Assembly: GCF_000003815.2 (NCBI RefSeq)
Contig: NC_049986.1
Coordinates: 81,398 to 145,397 of the forward strand
Origin: Branchiostoma floridae
Taxonomy: Eukaryota > Chordata > Leptocardii > Amphioxiformes > Branchiostomatidae
Direction of reading: 5' to 3'
DNA length: 64,000 bases
The notes beneath the pieces were generated by a model. The model did no database searches. It was not told the DNA's origin and saw only the letters and a list, made by a program, of their open reading frames with translations. Below, one piece after another: positions 12,501 through 22,407 of this stretch. Made by a program: the position numbers and the translations under genes. Each line of letters opens with the position of its first letter. The first letter of the stretch is position 1.

Positions 12501-15500
12501 CAAATGTATGCTTTCCGTCAAAATATTCGTACCACTTATTCTTACCATTCATTCTTATGATCAGATGCATGCTCAATTTCAAGACAAGAAAAGTAGCAGC
12601 ATCTAATATCTATCACAGATTCCCGAGTGTCTATGACGCAGCTACCGTAAGTAGTACGCAGAGGCAGCCATGCATAAACAATGCTATGTGGTCAAGAAAC
12701 ATATCGAATGAGACTGCTTAATTGTGATTTTTCAGGTTTTCCAGTTCGTGTATTAATGCGACCGATGATGTAACTGACTTTGTAGTGTGATCCGCCTGCA
12801 ATTACGTTTAAAAGTGAGCGTCTAAAGGCTATATGCAGACAGAGTTTTAATCTTGTTCTTTTTAATCATCTTGTTCGGGGACCTTATATCTCCATGAAAT
12901 ATTCTGATTATGCAAATAACTTCCACATCTCCATAATCTATGCTTAGTTATATGGTTATATGTATGTATACTTTTTTGCAACATATGCAAATTGAAATTT
13001 GCATAAGTTGTACAAATGTGTATATGTACGTAATGAAGTGCAACTTATTTTAAATAGAACTTAAAACTTTAAAACTTTATTATGTACATCTCTGAATAAG
13101 CTAATCGCATTATTAACAGTATGAATAATCAGAATTGGGTTAAATTTGATAAGTGCGTGTTTGCTTAAACCTCAAGAGAGAGATACAGACTTACTGCCGG
13201 TGCTGGAGATGGCAATAGCAGTAACCTTGAAGGTAGTCCAATTTTGGGGGCCCTGCATAGGAATGGGCCACAGAGTGACATAATTTTCCAACCTTAAGGG
13301 TCCAGAAGAAAATGGTCCTAAACGAGACTGGGTCTACTTCCCAACCCTCCTTCATTACTGCTGTACTAAGCAAAAGTAGCTGAAGCAAGTCGAAACGTAT
13401 GTATTGGACTTTTGTCGTGACGAAAGAATGTGAGTAGTACTGTAAATGATTTATTAGTATGATTGTACACCTTACCGTTTGAAGGCCTTGCTCCTTTGTG
13501 TTATGATAAACCCCTATGAGGATTCCAGCAATAATTGATCCTACCAGGACAACAGTGGCAACAAGGCAAAAACAACGCCCAATGGAATAAGAGCCTGTGA
13601 AAATAGTTAGAAGAGTAAGAGGATAACAATAATAAAAAAATAGAAACGAACAAAAAGAAAATGAGAATTACAAATATGATTCTTTGCAAACCTTACAGTG
13701 TCATAAAGGCTGCGTCGTGCATATTGTGAATATCAGATAAAACGAACAGACATAACAGCAATGCATTGATTTCTTTTCCATACATAACAAAGGAACAGAC
13801 AAAAAATATTGCATCATTGAAATTTCTAGCAATGTAAGCACAAGTAAATATGATGCTTCTCAGTTATTAACAAATGCACAGCATATAATTTGTAAAATGT
13901 TACTTTTATAACAGCCCCAGTTGCAGCAACACATACATCAGTGAGACCATCGCTAAAAGAAAAGTGCAAAGTATATTACATATTCGTGGGACCGCGTAGC
14001 GCAGTGGGACCGTGTTCGGGCCGTGACCGAGAGGTTGCGGGTTCGAATCCACCTGCCGTGTAAAGTGCCCTTGTGAAAGGCACTTTACACGGCTTTCCTC
14101 ACTATACTCAGGTGAAAATGATTTACATCATTCACCCGGACGGGAGACCTGGCGCGTATGAAAGGGTATGTCAACCCGCAAGGGGCGGTATAACCCCGTC
14201 GTGTGTAAACATGTGCGAACATGTGCGATCACGTCGACCGATTGTGTACATGTATGTTCGTCTGCATCTCTGTGGATCTGCCGCTACCAGCCCAAAGCTG
14301 CCTAGGCAGATCCGTGTAATGAGTTGTATCATTGGCAATAAAATAAAAAAAATAAAATAAAATAAAATACCTAACGCTAGCTAATAGTTTCCACGACTTA
14401 TAACACAAGTAGGGATAATTTTATCAAATCCCAAATCCACAACTGTTCTAGACCTCGAACCCCACTGGTTTCAACGTGGAGATAGAGGCAAAGCATAAGG
14501 GAATATACAATCCCTGTCACTCTAAATAAAAAAGGGAACCTACCTCTCGAAATTTGCGGATCATATAAGGAATTCCATAGTTATCTGTATTACACAAGGA
14601 GCAAAGGTCAACAATCATGGTCGTTATGGTTAAAAGGAAGCACCACAGAACATTACACATGATAGCTATGGTCGTCGTACCATTCTATGCCTATTGACCA
14701 GGGCTCGTAGCGTACATCGGATTTGCATGTAGACCGCCTGGAGGAATCCGGAGCTCATGTATATCAGCGTTACCCCTACGTCTGTTTGTGGGAATTCGTC
14801 GACAATTGTCATCGGAGACATCCCTAGTATCCCAGATCATTAATCATTAAGTAATGCAAATAAGTTCCTCATTTGCATATTTCATATCTACATATGTTCC
14901 GCCGATTACGATTAACAAGTGTTACATTTATCGAAGTCCAGTTATCGCAAACAATAGAATTATACAATTTCCTCATTAATTGTGAAAATTAAGTCCTCAT
15001 TTGCATAAAATGCATATCATTTTAAACATCTTTGCCCAAGCTACCTGCATACCTAAAATGCAAGCAATCCGTCGTTCCTTTCTGCAGTTTTCCTCTTTGG
15101 AGTGTCTTGACAAAAACGCCCCTGCAGTTCCACAATTAAATGTTAGGGGACTGAAACTTGCCCCACTTTTTCATGACGCTAAAAGCTATCTACCACCCAA
15201 ATGTCACGACCATATCACGTACGGGACAAGAGATACATTGAAAAAACTGCTATGATAGCATATTCTCATCAATTATGCAAATGTACGCCTATTTTCCATA
15301 ATAAGTATCTTACCTTGTACAACATTGTCTAAGGTACCTACATACAAAAAATCATGAAAATCCGATGTTCCCTTCTTGAGTTATTCTCGTCAGAAGTTTT
15401 TGACAAAAATACCCCTGCTTTCCCAAAACTAGTCGCTAGGGGGCCCAAACTTATGTCACTTCTTCCTGAGCACAAGAGCTATCTTACAGCTTAAAATCGT

Positions 15501-17946
15501 GTCCATAGCATGTTCAGAACACCGAGAGAGCAAAACCGGAAGTTGCGCTGCAGTACCAAGGGAAGTTGCTAGGGGGTCCGAAATCTAATAATTTTCAGCT
15601 TTCATCACACACTACCAACACACCAAGTATGAAACCAATTCACCTAGCCGTTCTTGATTTATCTTGTTTACACACAGACACACACACAGACACACAGACA
15701 GACAAACGCGGGGTAAAATATAACCTCCATGACATTTCATGAAAGTAATAACATAAGATTTTATTAATGTAACAGAAATAAGCAATTTTTGGCAAAACTC
15801 CCTGTCAACAAACGGNNNNNNNNNNNNNNNNNNNNNNNNNNNNNNNNNNNNNNNNNNNNNNNNNNNNNNNNNNNNNNNNNNNNNNNNNNNNNNNNNNNNN
15901 NNNNNNNNNNNNNNNNNNNNNNNNNNNNNNNNNNNNNNNNNNNNNNNNNNNNNNNNNNNNNNNNNNNNNNNNNNNNNNNNNNNNNNNNNNNNNNNNNNNN
16001 NNNNNNNNNNNNNNNNNNNNNNNNNNNNNNNNNNNNNNNNNNNNNNNNNNNNNNNNNNNNNNNNNNNNNNNNNNNNNNNNNNNNNNNNNNNNNNNNNNNN
16101 NNNNNNNNNNNNNNNNNNNNNNNNNNNNNNNNNNNNNNNNNNNNNNNNNNNNNNNNNNNNNNNNNNNNNNNNNNNNNNNNNNNNNNNNNNNNNNNNNNNN
16201 NNNNNNNNNNNNNNNNNNNNNNNNNNNNNNNNNNNNNNNNNNNNNNNNNNNNNNNNNNNNNNNNNNNNNNNNNNNNNNNNNNNNNNNNNNNNNNNNNNNN
16301 NNNNNNNNNNNNNNNNNNNNNNNNNNNNNNNNNNNNNNNNNNNNNNNNNNNNNNNNNNNNNNNNNNNNNNNNNNNNNNNNNNNNNNNNNNNNNNNNNNNN
16401 NNCGTAGCGTACATCGGATTTGCACATAGACCACCAGGAGGATTCCGGAGCTTATGAATATCAACGTTGCCTTTATGTCTGTTTGGGGGAATCCGGCGAC
16501 CATTGTCATCGGATACATCCCTAGTATCTGCTGAAGGGCGATTTTCTACAAATGTACTGCCATGAGGTTCGTCAGATACGTCTGTTCCAGTTATTGTACA
16601 TTGAGAGGGCCCTGCAGTTCCTGAAGCTGTTTCCCCACGATTTGTTTCTTCCCTACATGTGTATGTAACAGAGTACGGTTCAATGTGGTCAAATACGTAA
16701 AAATGGCTGGTTTCATCTTGAGCACGCTGTTCGGAGATTTTGGTGTTTAAAGCTGTGTTTTGTGTCCAGACTTCGGATGCTTGTTCTGTATCAATGTCTT
16801 GATCATCTGTATCCATGTGAGGCACTGGCTCTTCACGTATGTTACACGATGTTGTTTCATCCTGTGGGATATTTGAAGACCCTGTGCCGGAGCCTGAGTT
16901 GTTTGCCGTGTATAGGACACTGAATTCTTTCGTTCTTAAAATGCTCGTCGACCAGTTTGGATCTCCATCACTTGCTGCATATGTTAGGTTTGGATTTTCC
17001 CGGACCAGTCTAGCTGAAGGCTGTAGGTTTACTGCATCTGTCAAATGGTCAAACGCGATATAAAGTCGATGAAAATTTTAAAAATAATTCAAGGTTTGTA
17101 GTCATAGCATGTGATTTGCTGGGAAGCCTAAAGACTAAAGGTCACTGGATAATCGATGATTTTTAGCGATAACCAAAGGGAGCAAATGAACGATACAAAA
17201 GTTGACAAATCAATACGTCGATGAAGGTTAGACATAAATATTGAGATGCACATGGTAGCAACGTGAATATGTTTTGATGTTGTTTCGGTCATTTCAAAGG
17301 TCTTCCGTGATGATCCCATTACTTCGCAATAGTTTCTAAGCTTTTGAAATATCTCAATGATGTAACATTGCCATTGTTGTTGTTCACTAATATTTTCCGT
17401 CCTTTGGAAATGGGTATAAAGGCATTTACAGTCGAGGCTTGTTTCAAATCAATATCAGTATTTTATAGTATACCTTTATAAGAGATCAAAATATTCATAC
17501 AAATGTAAAGACAAGTGGCAGCTATACATGTGCATTTGGTAACTCTTCAAATAATATTTACGCTCAGTCTGATTTTTATCTAATACAATTATCGCATTTT
17601 CTTAAGTAAAGTTGTTGTTATTTTATAAACGGGGAAGCTTATAATTATTACGTAAACATCCTGTCAATTTATGCGTATACGGCTCACGTCAATTTTCCCA
17701 AAAGGGGCCCGGTTGGGTTATGAAAATTATAAAAATAGAAATGAATACGTAAAAATATTTTAAAAAAATAATTCTACGACTATTCTCTTTATGTCTTGTA
17801 TATTTAGGTGTCTTTTATATCATGCTTACTCCCCGGAGCTTCCTGGTCGGGTCCCTGTTTAAAAATGTGAATTGGGTTTTACCTGTGGCAGATTGTGCCT
17901 CCACATCTGGCTCTGTCGTCGACATCATCATGCGAACATCAGACAT
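2892..17946 (-). CDS. Type II transmembrane C-type lectin-domain receptor (multi-exon)
   Basis: Twelve exons were assembled from splice sites and compatible phases. They are 17946-17883 (ATG), 17037 into the gap at 16402, 13594-13476 (transmembrane), 13252-13195, stalk exons 12427-12368, 10982-10923, 9706-9647, 8037-7954 and 7822-7763, and lectin exons 6730-6557, 3669-3515 and 2996-2892 (TAA). The product has a tyrosine-rich cytoplasmic N terminus, one membrane segment, a Ser/Thr-rich stalk and a C-terminal long-form C-type lectin domain with six cysteines. It is probably a cell-surface recognition receptor. The Ca/sugar-binding EPN/QPD and WND motifs are missing, so the ligand may not be a simple sugar. 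The 3' end of exon 2 is unresolved because of the assembly gap. Use of all five stalk exons in one transcript is inferred, not shown. Confidence 0.75.
3515..3669 (-). CDS. C-type lectin domain, middle exon
   Basis: The exon is bounded by an acceptor ttattgcag and a donor AAG/gtaatt; it enters in phase 1 and leaves in phase 0. It encodes VWFGLKI (WIGL position), WAWVDGSPLIYTNWAPGKPG (the characteristic loop) and GCGNVYAK (third core cysteine). The Ca-binding EPN or QPD triplet is replaced by KPG-N. This is the clearest protein match in the first 15 kb. Confidence 0.85.
3690..5215. other. Lectin gene intron, repeat-rich
   Basis: Intron sequence between the first and second lectin-domain exons. 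It contains a short motif repeated elsewhere in the window (tgccatggcaac with flanking 'tttacaaagtttgg') and AT-rich DNA. No exon or element ends could be defined. Confidence 0.4.
5220..6390. repeat. AT-rich interspersed repeat, family A, copy 1
   Basis: The copy contains three to four degenerate sub-units of about 150 bases, each with a 'ggttgtaaaaccag..gtaca..gagccaaaa' core. It ends near catacctatggtatgg. The same material occurs in inverted orientation at about 9835-10630, and its core again inside the 31745-34139 element. The 194-codon open frame across it is repeat sequence, not a gene. Confidence 0.65.
6557..6730 (-). CDS. C-type lectin domain, first exon
   Basis: The acceptor is tttattttcaag and the exon enters and leaves in phase 1 (2 + 57 codons + 1). 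It encodes CQTGWSGYKNHCYLF, WFQADKECKQHGANLASV and ENNFIARLL. These are the N-terminal cysteine pair, the third cysteine and the 'ANLASV..EN-F' helix 2 signature of long-form C-type lectin domains. The donor is either at 6557 (gtggtg) or six bases earlier at 6563 (gtcccg). Both are in the same phase and differ by two residues. Confidence 0.85.
6790..7440 (-). mobile_element. Non-LTR retrotransposon 3' end (reverse transcriptase tail plus 3' UTR)
   Basis: On the minus strand from about 7436 to the stop at 6941 the frame encodes LLLAHLEYCATA, an in-frame TGA (7393-7391), then LDRLVNRAARLITGHK, LASLFKWEAPP and YGPFLWNSLP near the end. This matches the C-terminal tail after the reverse transcriptase of CR1/Jockey-type LINEs, by family recognition. 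The premature stop and the missing 5' part make it a dead, 5'-truncated insertion inside the lectin gene intron. The palindromic 'aggccggaaatcggcct' lies in the presumed 3' UTR. Confidence 0.7.
7763..7822 (-). CDS. Stalk exon (60 bases, phase 1-1)
   Basis: Acceptor taacgttacag-type, donor G/gtaagtat. Frame E-AGFVASSTTTKYSILHGTT-G is Ser/Thr-rich. It is a homologue of the other stalk exons at 9647, 10923 and 12368, and shares the upstream intron sequence tagcccatattaaag with them. Confidence 0.6.
7954..8037 (-). CDS. Stalk exon, longer variant (84 bases, phase 1-1)
   Basis: Acceptor tttaacgttacag, donor ACCG/gtaagc. It encodes a Ser/Thr/Pro/Asn-rich module (VIVSSASTNPSIPYSTDSK) and keeps the same phases as the 60-base units. 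It lies in tandem with 7763-7822. Confidence 0.6.
8640..8756 (-). pseudogene. Dead copy of the first C-type lectin exon
   Basis: The segment aligns by eye to 6600-6730 (catgtcagactgg, ccactgctac, ttgtttgtattcttt on the appropriate strand). A one-base loss after 'cagactgg' shifts the frame, and a TGA follows in 'cagctga'. The cysteine and tryptophan landmarks are lost. It marks a tandem duplication of the stalk-plus-lectin unit, of which only the proximal lectin exon survives. Confidence 0.7.
9050..9605. repeat. AT-rich repeat, family B, with (CA)n tract
   Basis: The copy includes 'atagaaatccgttgttcc', 'tttgacaaaaatgcccct' and an ending of a long CA tract (9476-9586) followed by 'tgaaaatataacctccgtgacattt'. 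A second copy is at about 14860-15755 with the same order of blocks. The open frames over the CA tract are low-complexity artefacts. Confidence 0.6.
9647..9706 (-). CDS. Stalk exon (60 bases, phase 1-1)
   Basis: Acceptor taacattacag, donor ACAG/gtgaga. Frame E-LATVAAFLDTSTSALHSTT-G. Nearly identical to the exon at 12368-12427, so one is a recent copy of the other. Confidence 0.6.
9835..10630. repeat. AT-rich interspersed repeat, family A, copy 2 (inverted)
   Basis: Inverted relative to 5220-6390, from 'ccataccataggtatgg' to 'tatgctgtatttgctctc'. It contains two to three sub-units with the core 'tttacaa(c/t)caaatgacctgaaat'. It interrupts the tail of a stalk-exon duplication unit. Confidence 0.6.
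10805..10875 (+). mobile_element. Truncated SINE fragment
   Basis: Matches the internal part of the SINE at 13984-14369 (aaggggcgg, accccgtcgtgtgtaaac, atgtgcgaacatgtg, cacgtcgaccgat) but lacks the tRNA-like head and the A-rich tail. Confidence 0.65.
10923..10982 (-). CDS. Stalk exon (60 bases, phase 1-1)
   Basis: Acceptor cgttacag, donor ACTG/gtaagta. Frame E-TVTVASSARTNNSILHGTT-G, with an NNS sequon for possible N-glycosylation. It is most similar to the exon at 7763-7822. Confidence 0.6.
11080..12354. mobile_element. AT-rich non-autonomous element, family C, copy 1
   Basis: The copy starts at ctagagttccacgaacac and ends at gccattctggcaaagg, flanked by TAA on both sides (11077-11079 and 12355-12357). 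The homologous spot in the neighbouring duplicated unit near 9630 reads straight through as 'tcaagttaaatatctcacc', an empty site. A related, longer copy in opposite orientation lies at about 27758-29905. It contains a (gaca)n tract at 12292-12315. No protein is encoded. Confidence 0.6.
12368..12427 (-). CDS. Stalk exon (60 bases, phase 1-1)
   Basis: Acceptor ttgatgtacag, donor ACTG/gtaagta. Frame E-LATVATFVDTSTSALHSTT-G. It is the stalk unit nearest the membrane segment. Confidence 0.6.
13195..13252 (-). CDS. Juxtamembrane exon
   Basis: Acceptor cctatgcag, donor GGCA/gtaagt. It is 58 bases, entering in phase 0 and leaving in phase 1, which exactly joins the transmembrane exon to the phase-1 stalk exons. 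It encodes GPQNWTTFKVTAIAISSTG with an NWT glycosylation sequon. Confidence 0.55.
13476..13594 (-). CDS. Transmembrane exon of the lectin receptor
   Basis: Acceptor ttttcacag, donor ACG/gtaagg, 119 bases, entering in phase 1. It encodes SYSIGRCFCLVATVV, then LVGSIIAGILIGVYHNT. This is a membrane segment of about 22 residues preceded by Arg and two Cys (possible palmitoylation) and followed by the outside-facing KEQGLQT. Orientation is inferred from the cytoplasmic tail lying N-terminal, making it type II. Confidence 0.7.
13984..14372 (+). mobile_element. tRNA-derived SINE, apparently full length
   Basis: The head looks like a tRNA gene: an A-box-like TAGCGCAGTGGG and a B-box GGTTCGAATCC about 40 bases later. 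A unique body follows, with a hairpin (gtaaagtgccc / ggcactttac), and an A-rich AATAAAATAAA tail at 14335-14372. This arrangement is that of an RNA polymerase III SINE. A partial copy is at 10805. It sits between the transmembrane exon and exon 2 of the lectin gene, in the opposite orientation. Confidence 0.75.
14700..14831 (-). CDS. Second copy of the 3' end of the cytoplasmic exon
   Basis: On the minus strand it encodes DVSDDNCRRIPTNRRRGN, then ANPMYATSPGQ and TAG. The equivalent part of exon 2 at 16403-16530 reads DVSDDNGRRIPPNRHKGN and ANPMYAT up to the gap. A possible donor after AGCCCTG (gtcaat) is in phase 1 and would fit the transmembrane exon, though it is weak. It may be the true exon end, a duplicated exon, or an assembly duplication across the gap. 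Confidence 0.45.
14860..15755. repeat. AT-rich repeat, family B, copy 2
   Basis: The same block order as 9050-9605: 'cgtcgttcctttctgcag', 'ttgacaaaaacgcccctgc', then an imperfect (CA)n/cacagaca tract near 15670-15705 and 'ataacctccatgacatttc'. Two internal sub-repeats of about 330 bases are visible (the 'ctcatcaattatgcaaatgtac' and 'agctatc' blocks). Confidence 0.55.
15816..16402. other. Assembly gap (587 N)
   Basis: A run of N that removes the 3' part of the lectin receptor cytoplasmic exon or its following intron. Open frames drawn across it are meaningless. Confidence 0.99.
16403..17037 (-). CDS. Cytoplasmic exon of the lectin receptor, partial at the gap
   Basis: The acceptor is gaccatttgacag. 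Entry phase 1 joins G from exon 1 to AT, giving an Asp codon. The exon stays open for about 210 codons to the gap. It is acidic and Ser/Thr-rich, with tyrosines in NLTYAAS, SVLYTAN, FYVFDHIEPYSVTYT and NPMY. NPMY has the NPxY form used for endocytosis or PTB-domain binding. No strict ITIM or ITAM spacing is present. This large exon probably carries the signalling function. Confidence 0.7.
17883..17946 (-). CDS. Start exon of the lectin receptor
   Basis: ATG at 17946-17944 followed by 21 codons (MSDVRMMMSTTEPDVEAQ, then SAT) and a donor ACAG/gtaaaa in phase 1. The phase joins exon 2 without a break. There is no signal peptide, as expected for a type II membrane protein. A start in another upstream exon cannot be excluded. 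Confidence 0.65.
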
Positions 17947-17949
17947 GTT

Positions 17950-19140
17950 GGTCTAAAACTGACAGGGAGAAAATAACTGTTCTTGGGCTGAAAACTTGGT
18001 ACAATGTATCGGTGAAACAGAATGTTTAATTATTCAAGAAAATATTAGAGCATTTTAATGATGTGTTTTGACCTTACATTGTGTTTGCGTAAACGGTATT
18101 GTACACCAGCAGACCAATTTGCTAAATTTACGGGGTTTGGTTCCCGTATGAAATGTAACTTTGCATTTATTATGTACATGTTGAGTAGAGAAAAGGTTTT
18201 GGAATAGAGTGTTCTATCAGCCCTTTTGTATCAGAGCCACACAAAAAATGTGTTTTACAAAAACAAGTTGTAGACTAAATAGGAGATTAAATCGTGATGA
18301 CGTTATACGTAAGCAAAATGGTGTTGTTAAACATTTTACATTAGGTACATGCTACTTGATTTCCATTCCTACATCTTTAACTGCATTACCTTGGTCTTTT
18401 TTACATGTATTAGATTAGTAAAAAATTGATTTACAATAAAAACCATGGATTGCATACACGGCAATTTATAGAAATGTGGAACTCCTTGTTAATGTCAATC
18501 ATTATTTTTATGATAGAAATTAATGAAAACTGTCAACAAACATCCTAAACGAGCAATGGGTGATCTTTTCCACTTGACAATATGTTTTGTGGAGTTTTGC
18601 TAAACATTTGCGCCCCAAACAACTAATAAAATTGAAATATCGATATTATTGAAAAACAGTTACAATACCATAAGTTATGTCGTCTGATGGGCGTTGGCTC
18701 TAATGGCGTTGGATCACGATGTTAGGGTTCGAATGCCGATTATGATGTTCGGTTTCCGATCCTGATGACGACGATGTAAGGGTTGGAATCCTGTTCTGAG
18801 GTCGAGGTCTCTCAGGACTCGCTTTACAGTCTTCAACGCTCGTAGCTTGTCAAAAAAGAGCCAAGCCCGAAGAAGATTTGAGAACACTTAAGCGTATGCC
18901 AATCAAGTTTTAAAAAATACGCGATCAGTGGTACAATGCAGCTTGTTGACAAATTTAAAGACATACAGAATGGCAAGTAAGTCAGAAAAATACAGAGAAT
19001 GCCTGTATTACTGTACAGGCGTAGAAAATATCTGAAGAGAAAAACAGGCCCGACCTGACTCGTTTAGATTACAAAATCAATTGTCGACGTTGTAGGAAAA
19101 TAACAATGTATAATTCAAACTGACCTTTGGCTCCAGATTC
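17950..19140. other. Region 5' of the lectin gene, no gene recognised
   Basis: AT-rich DNA that should contain the lectin gene promoter. I could not place a TATA box or other core element convincingly. Confidence 0.35.
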
Positions 19141-19393
19141 ATTCACATTGAGTAGCTACAGGCACAACAACGTCAACAAGTCTAATTGCTGTGATGGTTG
19201 AGTACATTGTATTCACGTTGAGTGGCTACAGAAACAACAACGTTACCAAGTCTCATTGCTGTGATGGTTGAGTACATTGTATTCACGTTGAGTGGCTACA
19301 GGAACAACAACGTCACCAAGTCTTATTGATGTGATGGTTGAGTACATTGTATTCACATTGAGTAGCTACAGGCACAACAACGTCACCAAGTCA
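19141..19393. repeat. Minisatellite, 70-base unit, about 3.6 copies
   Basis: Units start at 19141, 19211, 19281 and 19351, each beginning 'attcac(a/g)ttgagt(a/g)gctacag' and ending 'gttgagtacattgt'. The period is exactly 70. It differs by a few bases per copy and lies just upstream of the P450 pseudogene. Confidence 0.9.
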
Positions 19394-20109
19394 TCTTCCC
19401 GTCTTGTTGTTTGAGAGAATGTTACATGTTACCCCTTGACAGTAGGCGGCAACGTGATCGGTTGGTGCTTGCTGGTCATGGCTGTGCAGGGCCTTTGTTG
19501 GACATAAATACAAACCTGACATGTGAGAATGGACTATCTGATCCATGTGGTGTGCATTTGTTTAGTTGTCCGAACAAGGGGACGTACAGCCACGTGACAT
19601 CACCGACAACCTGACTGTGTCAGTCGCCAACATCATCTGCTCCATGATGTTTGGGAAACGCTACGACTACGATGATGTCAAGTTTGTGAAACTGACCAAG
19701 ATAATAACCAAGCTGGTCGCCCAACTCGAATTCAGTCAACTAATGACTGTTTTTTTTCCTTTTCTGCGATTCGTACCTGGAGGTAAGATATTGCTAGCTC
19801 GGGTGCCATCCGATTATTACCGGGACGTAATCTCATGGTGCTCAGGCTAGGATATTAGATACGTAAAGACGTTTTGTTCATAATGAATAGCTTCGAGTTT
19901 GAGCACTCACCTCAGTATTTATGAATAATGTTCACCAACCGAATCAATCTGATATGTTCGGTTACTACCTTAATGTTTTCATAATTTCAGCAAATATCTA
20001 CTTTGTGATGACTGACTCATAAACCATAATTAGTTTCAGGAATATGGTTCAGTTCCTACGGGGGTACAGTTTGCCGATTTGCACCTATAACTCATGTTCC
20101 TGCGGATGG

Positions 20110-20290
20110 ATATGTATTTGATTTGATTTGATTTATTCGGCTGTATAGTCATAAAAAAATACAGCTAGGGCTACCCAACTAGCCGAAGGCTATTATCAAG
20201 GGCTAGCCCTGGTAACAATACAAAATACATTACACAATAGTATACAATATACAACGTCAACAGTATTAATGATACAGGTAACTTTGACAA
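20110..20290. repeat. Short dispersed repeat in the pseudogene intron
   Basis: It starts with (atttg)n-type sequence and 'atttattcggctgtatag', then the self-complementary 'gggctaccc' and 'gggctagccctggtaa'. It resembles a LINE or SINE 3' tail of the kind also seen near 6790, 42832 and 53330. No coding sequence. Confidence 0.35.
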
Positions 20291-20815
20291 CAGAGGCGAT
20301 CCGCGTTTACAGCTTGACTAGCAGTCGTACTATCTAGAATGTTAGTCTATGATATAAATAATATTACTCGGTTAACTATGTAAGGCTAGTTAGTCAGTGA
20401 TTAACACGTTTGAACGCTATAATGTATACGTACTACATTGCAGATCATTCAGTAGGAACAGTAGTTGTTGCCATCAATAGCTACTATCAGTAATACAATA
20501 ACTTTGATATATGTGAGTAGATATTGAAGTTATGATGAAACATGACGATTTCAGGCCGTCTAGCAGCTTTTTCAGGCCAACAAGGCCTTACTAAGAGCAG
20601 TAAATTCCATTGTCGAAAAACACACGCATACCCAAGATCGGTGATCTCATTTTGGGTCACCCAGCTTGTAGTTTCTGCCTGTTTGTTCGACAATGACGCA
20701 GCAATAATGTTGTTTAGTACATAGATATTTGTTTTCTGCACGATATCATATCGAAAAACCGTTTTCTTACCAGTAAATTCAACAAAGAGGATTTGTCGAG
20801 AGCAATAACCCTCAA

Positions 20816-22407
20816 ACACCCGAGTGGGGTCCATTTGGACCCCAGGCGTACATTTTGAAGTGCCATTTGAACATTTTTTTATTTGAAGAAAAAATCCTTC
20901 CGTGACTTTGTCAGATCAGCCAATATGTCTTATACCTTCTCGTACGTTTTCGCAAAGATTGGTACAATAATGTGGAAATTATAAAGAAAGTTTGTGTTCA
21001 GTCCCTCTGGGGTCCAAACGGACCCCAGCAAAAATGTGCAGTTTTAAAACAAACTTTGGAGGCCAACTCCTTAACCACTTATAGTATGACTACCAAACTT
21101 TAAGTCGATAATAAGAATGTAAACCTAAATCCTAACAAAAATTTCAGTGTCATCAACATGCAATGTGGCGACATTATGACGTCATTTACCTAATCAGGGC
21201 GGCCATCTTGGATTTTCAACAATGACGTCATGAAATAAGCGTAAATTATAAATTTTAAGTCATAAAAGTTACATTGAATTTCATAGTATTTGATTATTGT
21301 CAAAATCAGGTGTAGTTTACCAGGAAAACCTTGTTTAAATTGAAAGTGTCAAATTTTGGCAAAAATATGCCTGTTAGAATATGGTTGCCATGCCAACGCC
21401 CAAAAATAATAAACTTACTTTATTGATCAAAAACTTTTGCGAACAATATTTTGTGATAAATTACCAAGTTTCGTAGCTTTAGCTCAAGCCGTTCATGAGT
21501 TATGTGACATAAATGTTGCTGAGGGCCTCAAAATTCCCCTATCTGGTCGGAATAGGTTTAGTGCAAAACGTGGTCCTTCTGAAATTTTGCATCAATTATG
21601 ATAATGAGTTAGAATTAGCAACATCTTAACCCTATCTAGACCGGGCTTTTTTGGTATACCTGGGAAGGGGGGGGGGGTTCTTTTGACCCCCCCTTCGTAA
21701 TTTCAAAACGGCTTGTGTTACGATCACCAAATTTAAAGGGAATAATGTTCTAGTAAAGTTTTATATTTTCTGTAATTTTTGTATCGTTATGACGTAATAT
21801 GTCGTAATTATGACATCATAATGTCATCTTTTGGGCTAAAATCGTCTAAATATGAAATTTAAGCAATACTTACAGGTATTAAACAAAACGATGACTATAA
21901 AGGTTACATTATTGGTGTCTAAGTCTGCCAAGTCTTTTGATGCCGATGACGACGACACTGACGCCTATATGACGTCAAAATGACGTCATTTGTCCGCCAT
22001 CTTGGATCGACAAGCTTGAATTTTCTAAAATACGATTTTTTTCACATACAACCCCAAAACCCAATAAAACTGGACTAAAACGGTTCAAGTAATCGTGTTT
22101 TGTAAGAAAATAAAAGGATCTTGGATTTTGACTCAAACTCAAAATTACACAGAATGTTAATTGTATAGATAAAAAAGTTTGGTCTAGCAATAAAACCTTG
22201 ATATCCTATAATTCAAACTGAAATTACTAAATTTGGTAAATAGGCCTGTCAGAAACCCGTTGCCATGGCAACAGGAAAAAATTACAACTCAATTTTTTTT
22301 TGCTGAATTGTTGCCAACAATATTTTTGGAAAAGTCACTAAGTTTCGTAGTCATAGCATACGTTGTTCGGCAGTTATATGACGTCAAAGTTGGCGCAGGC
22401 ACTTTTA
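20816..22407. repeat. AT-rich insertion replacing most of pseudogene exon 4
   Basis: The sequence between the two surviving ends of exon 4. It opens with the motif 'ggggtcc..ggacccca' twice (near 20825 and 21007). It carries repeated 'atgacgtca' and poly-G/poly-C blocks (21668). The same poly-G, 'aaacggcttgtg' and 'tgacgtca' blocks occur at 38890-39130 and 56290-56520. Ends and target duplication could not be fixed. Confidence 0.45.

Noticed and set aside
13984-14060. Stand-alone tRNA gene
   Set aside because: A and B boxes are present, but the segment continues into a unique body and an A-rich tail, and no convincing acceptor stem closes. It is the head of a SINE.
15612-17044. Long open frames of 222-426 codons crossing 15816-16402
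   Set aside because: They run through the run of N. Only the part from 17037 to 16403 on the minus strand is a real exon.
19141-19393. CRISPR-like array
   Set aside because: The 70-base units are directly adjacent with no unique spacers; the genome is eukaryotic. It is a minisatellite.
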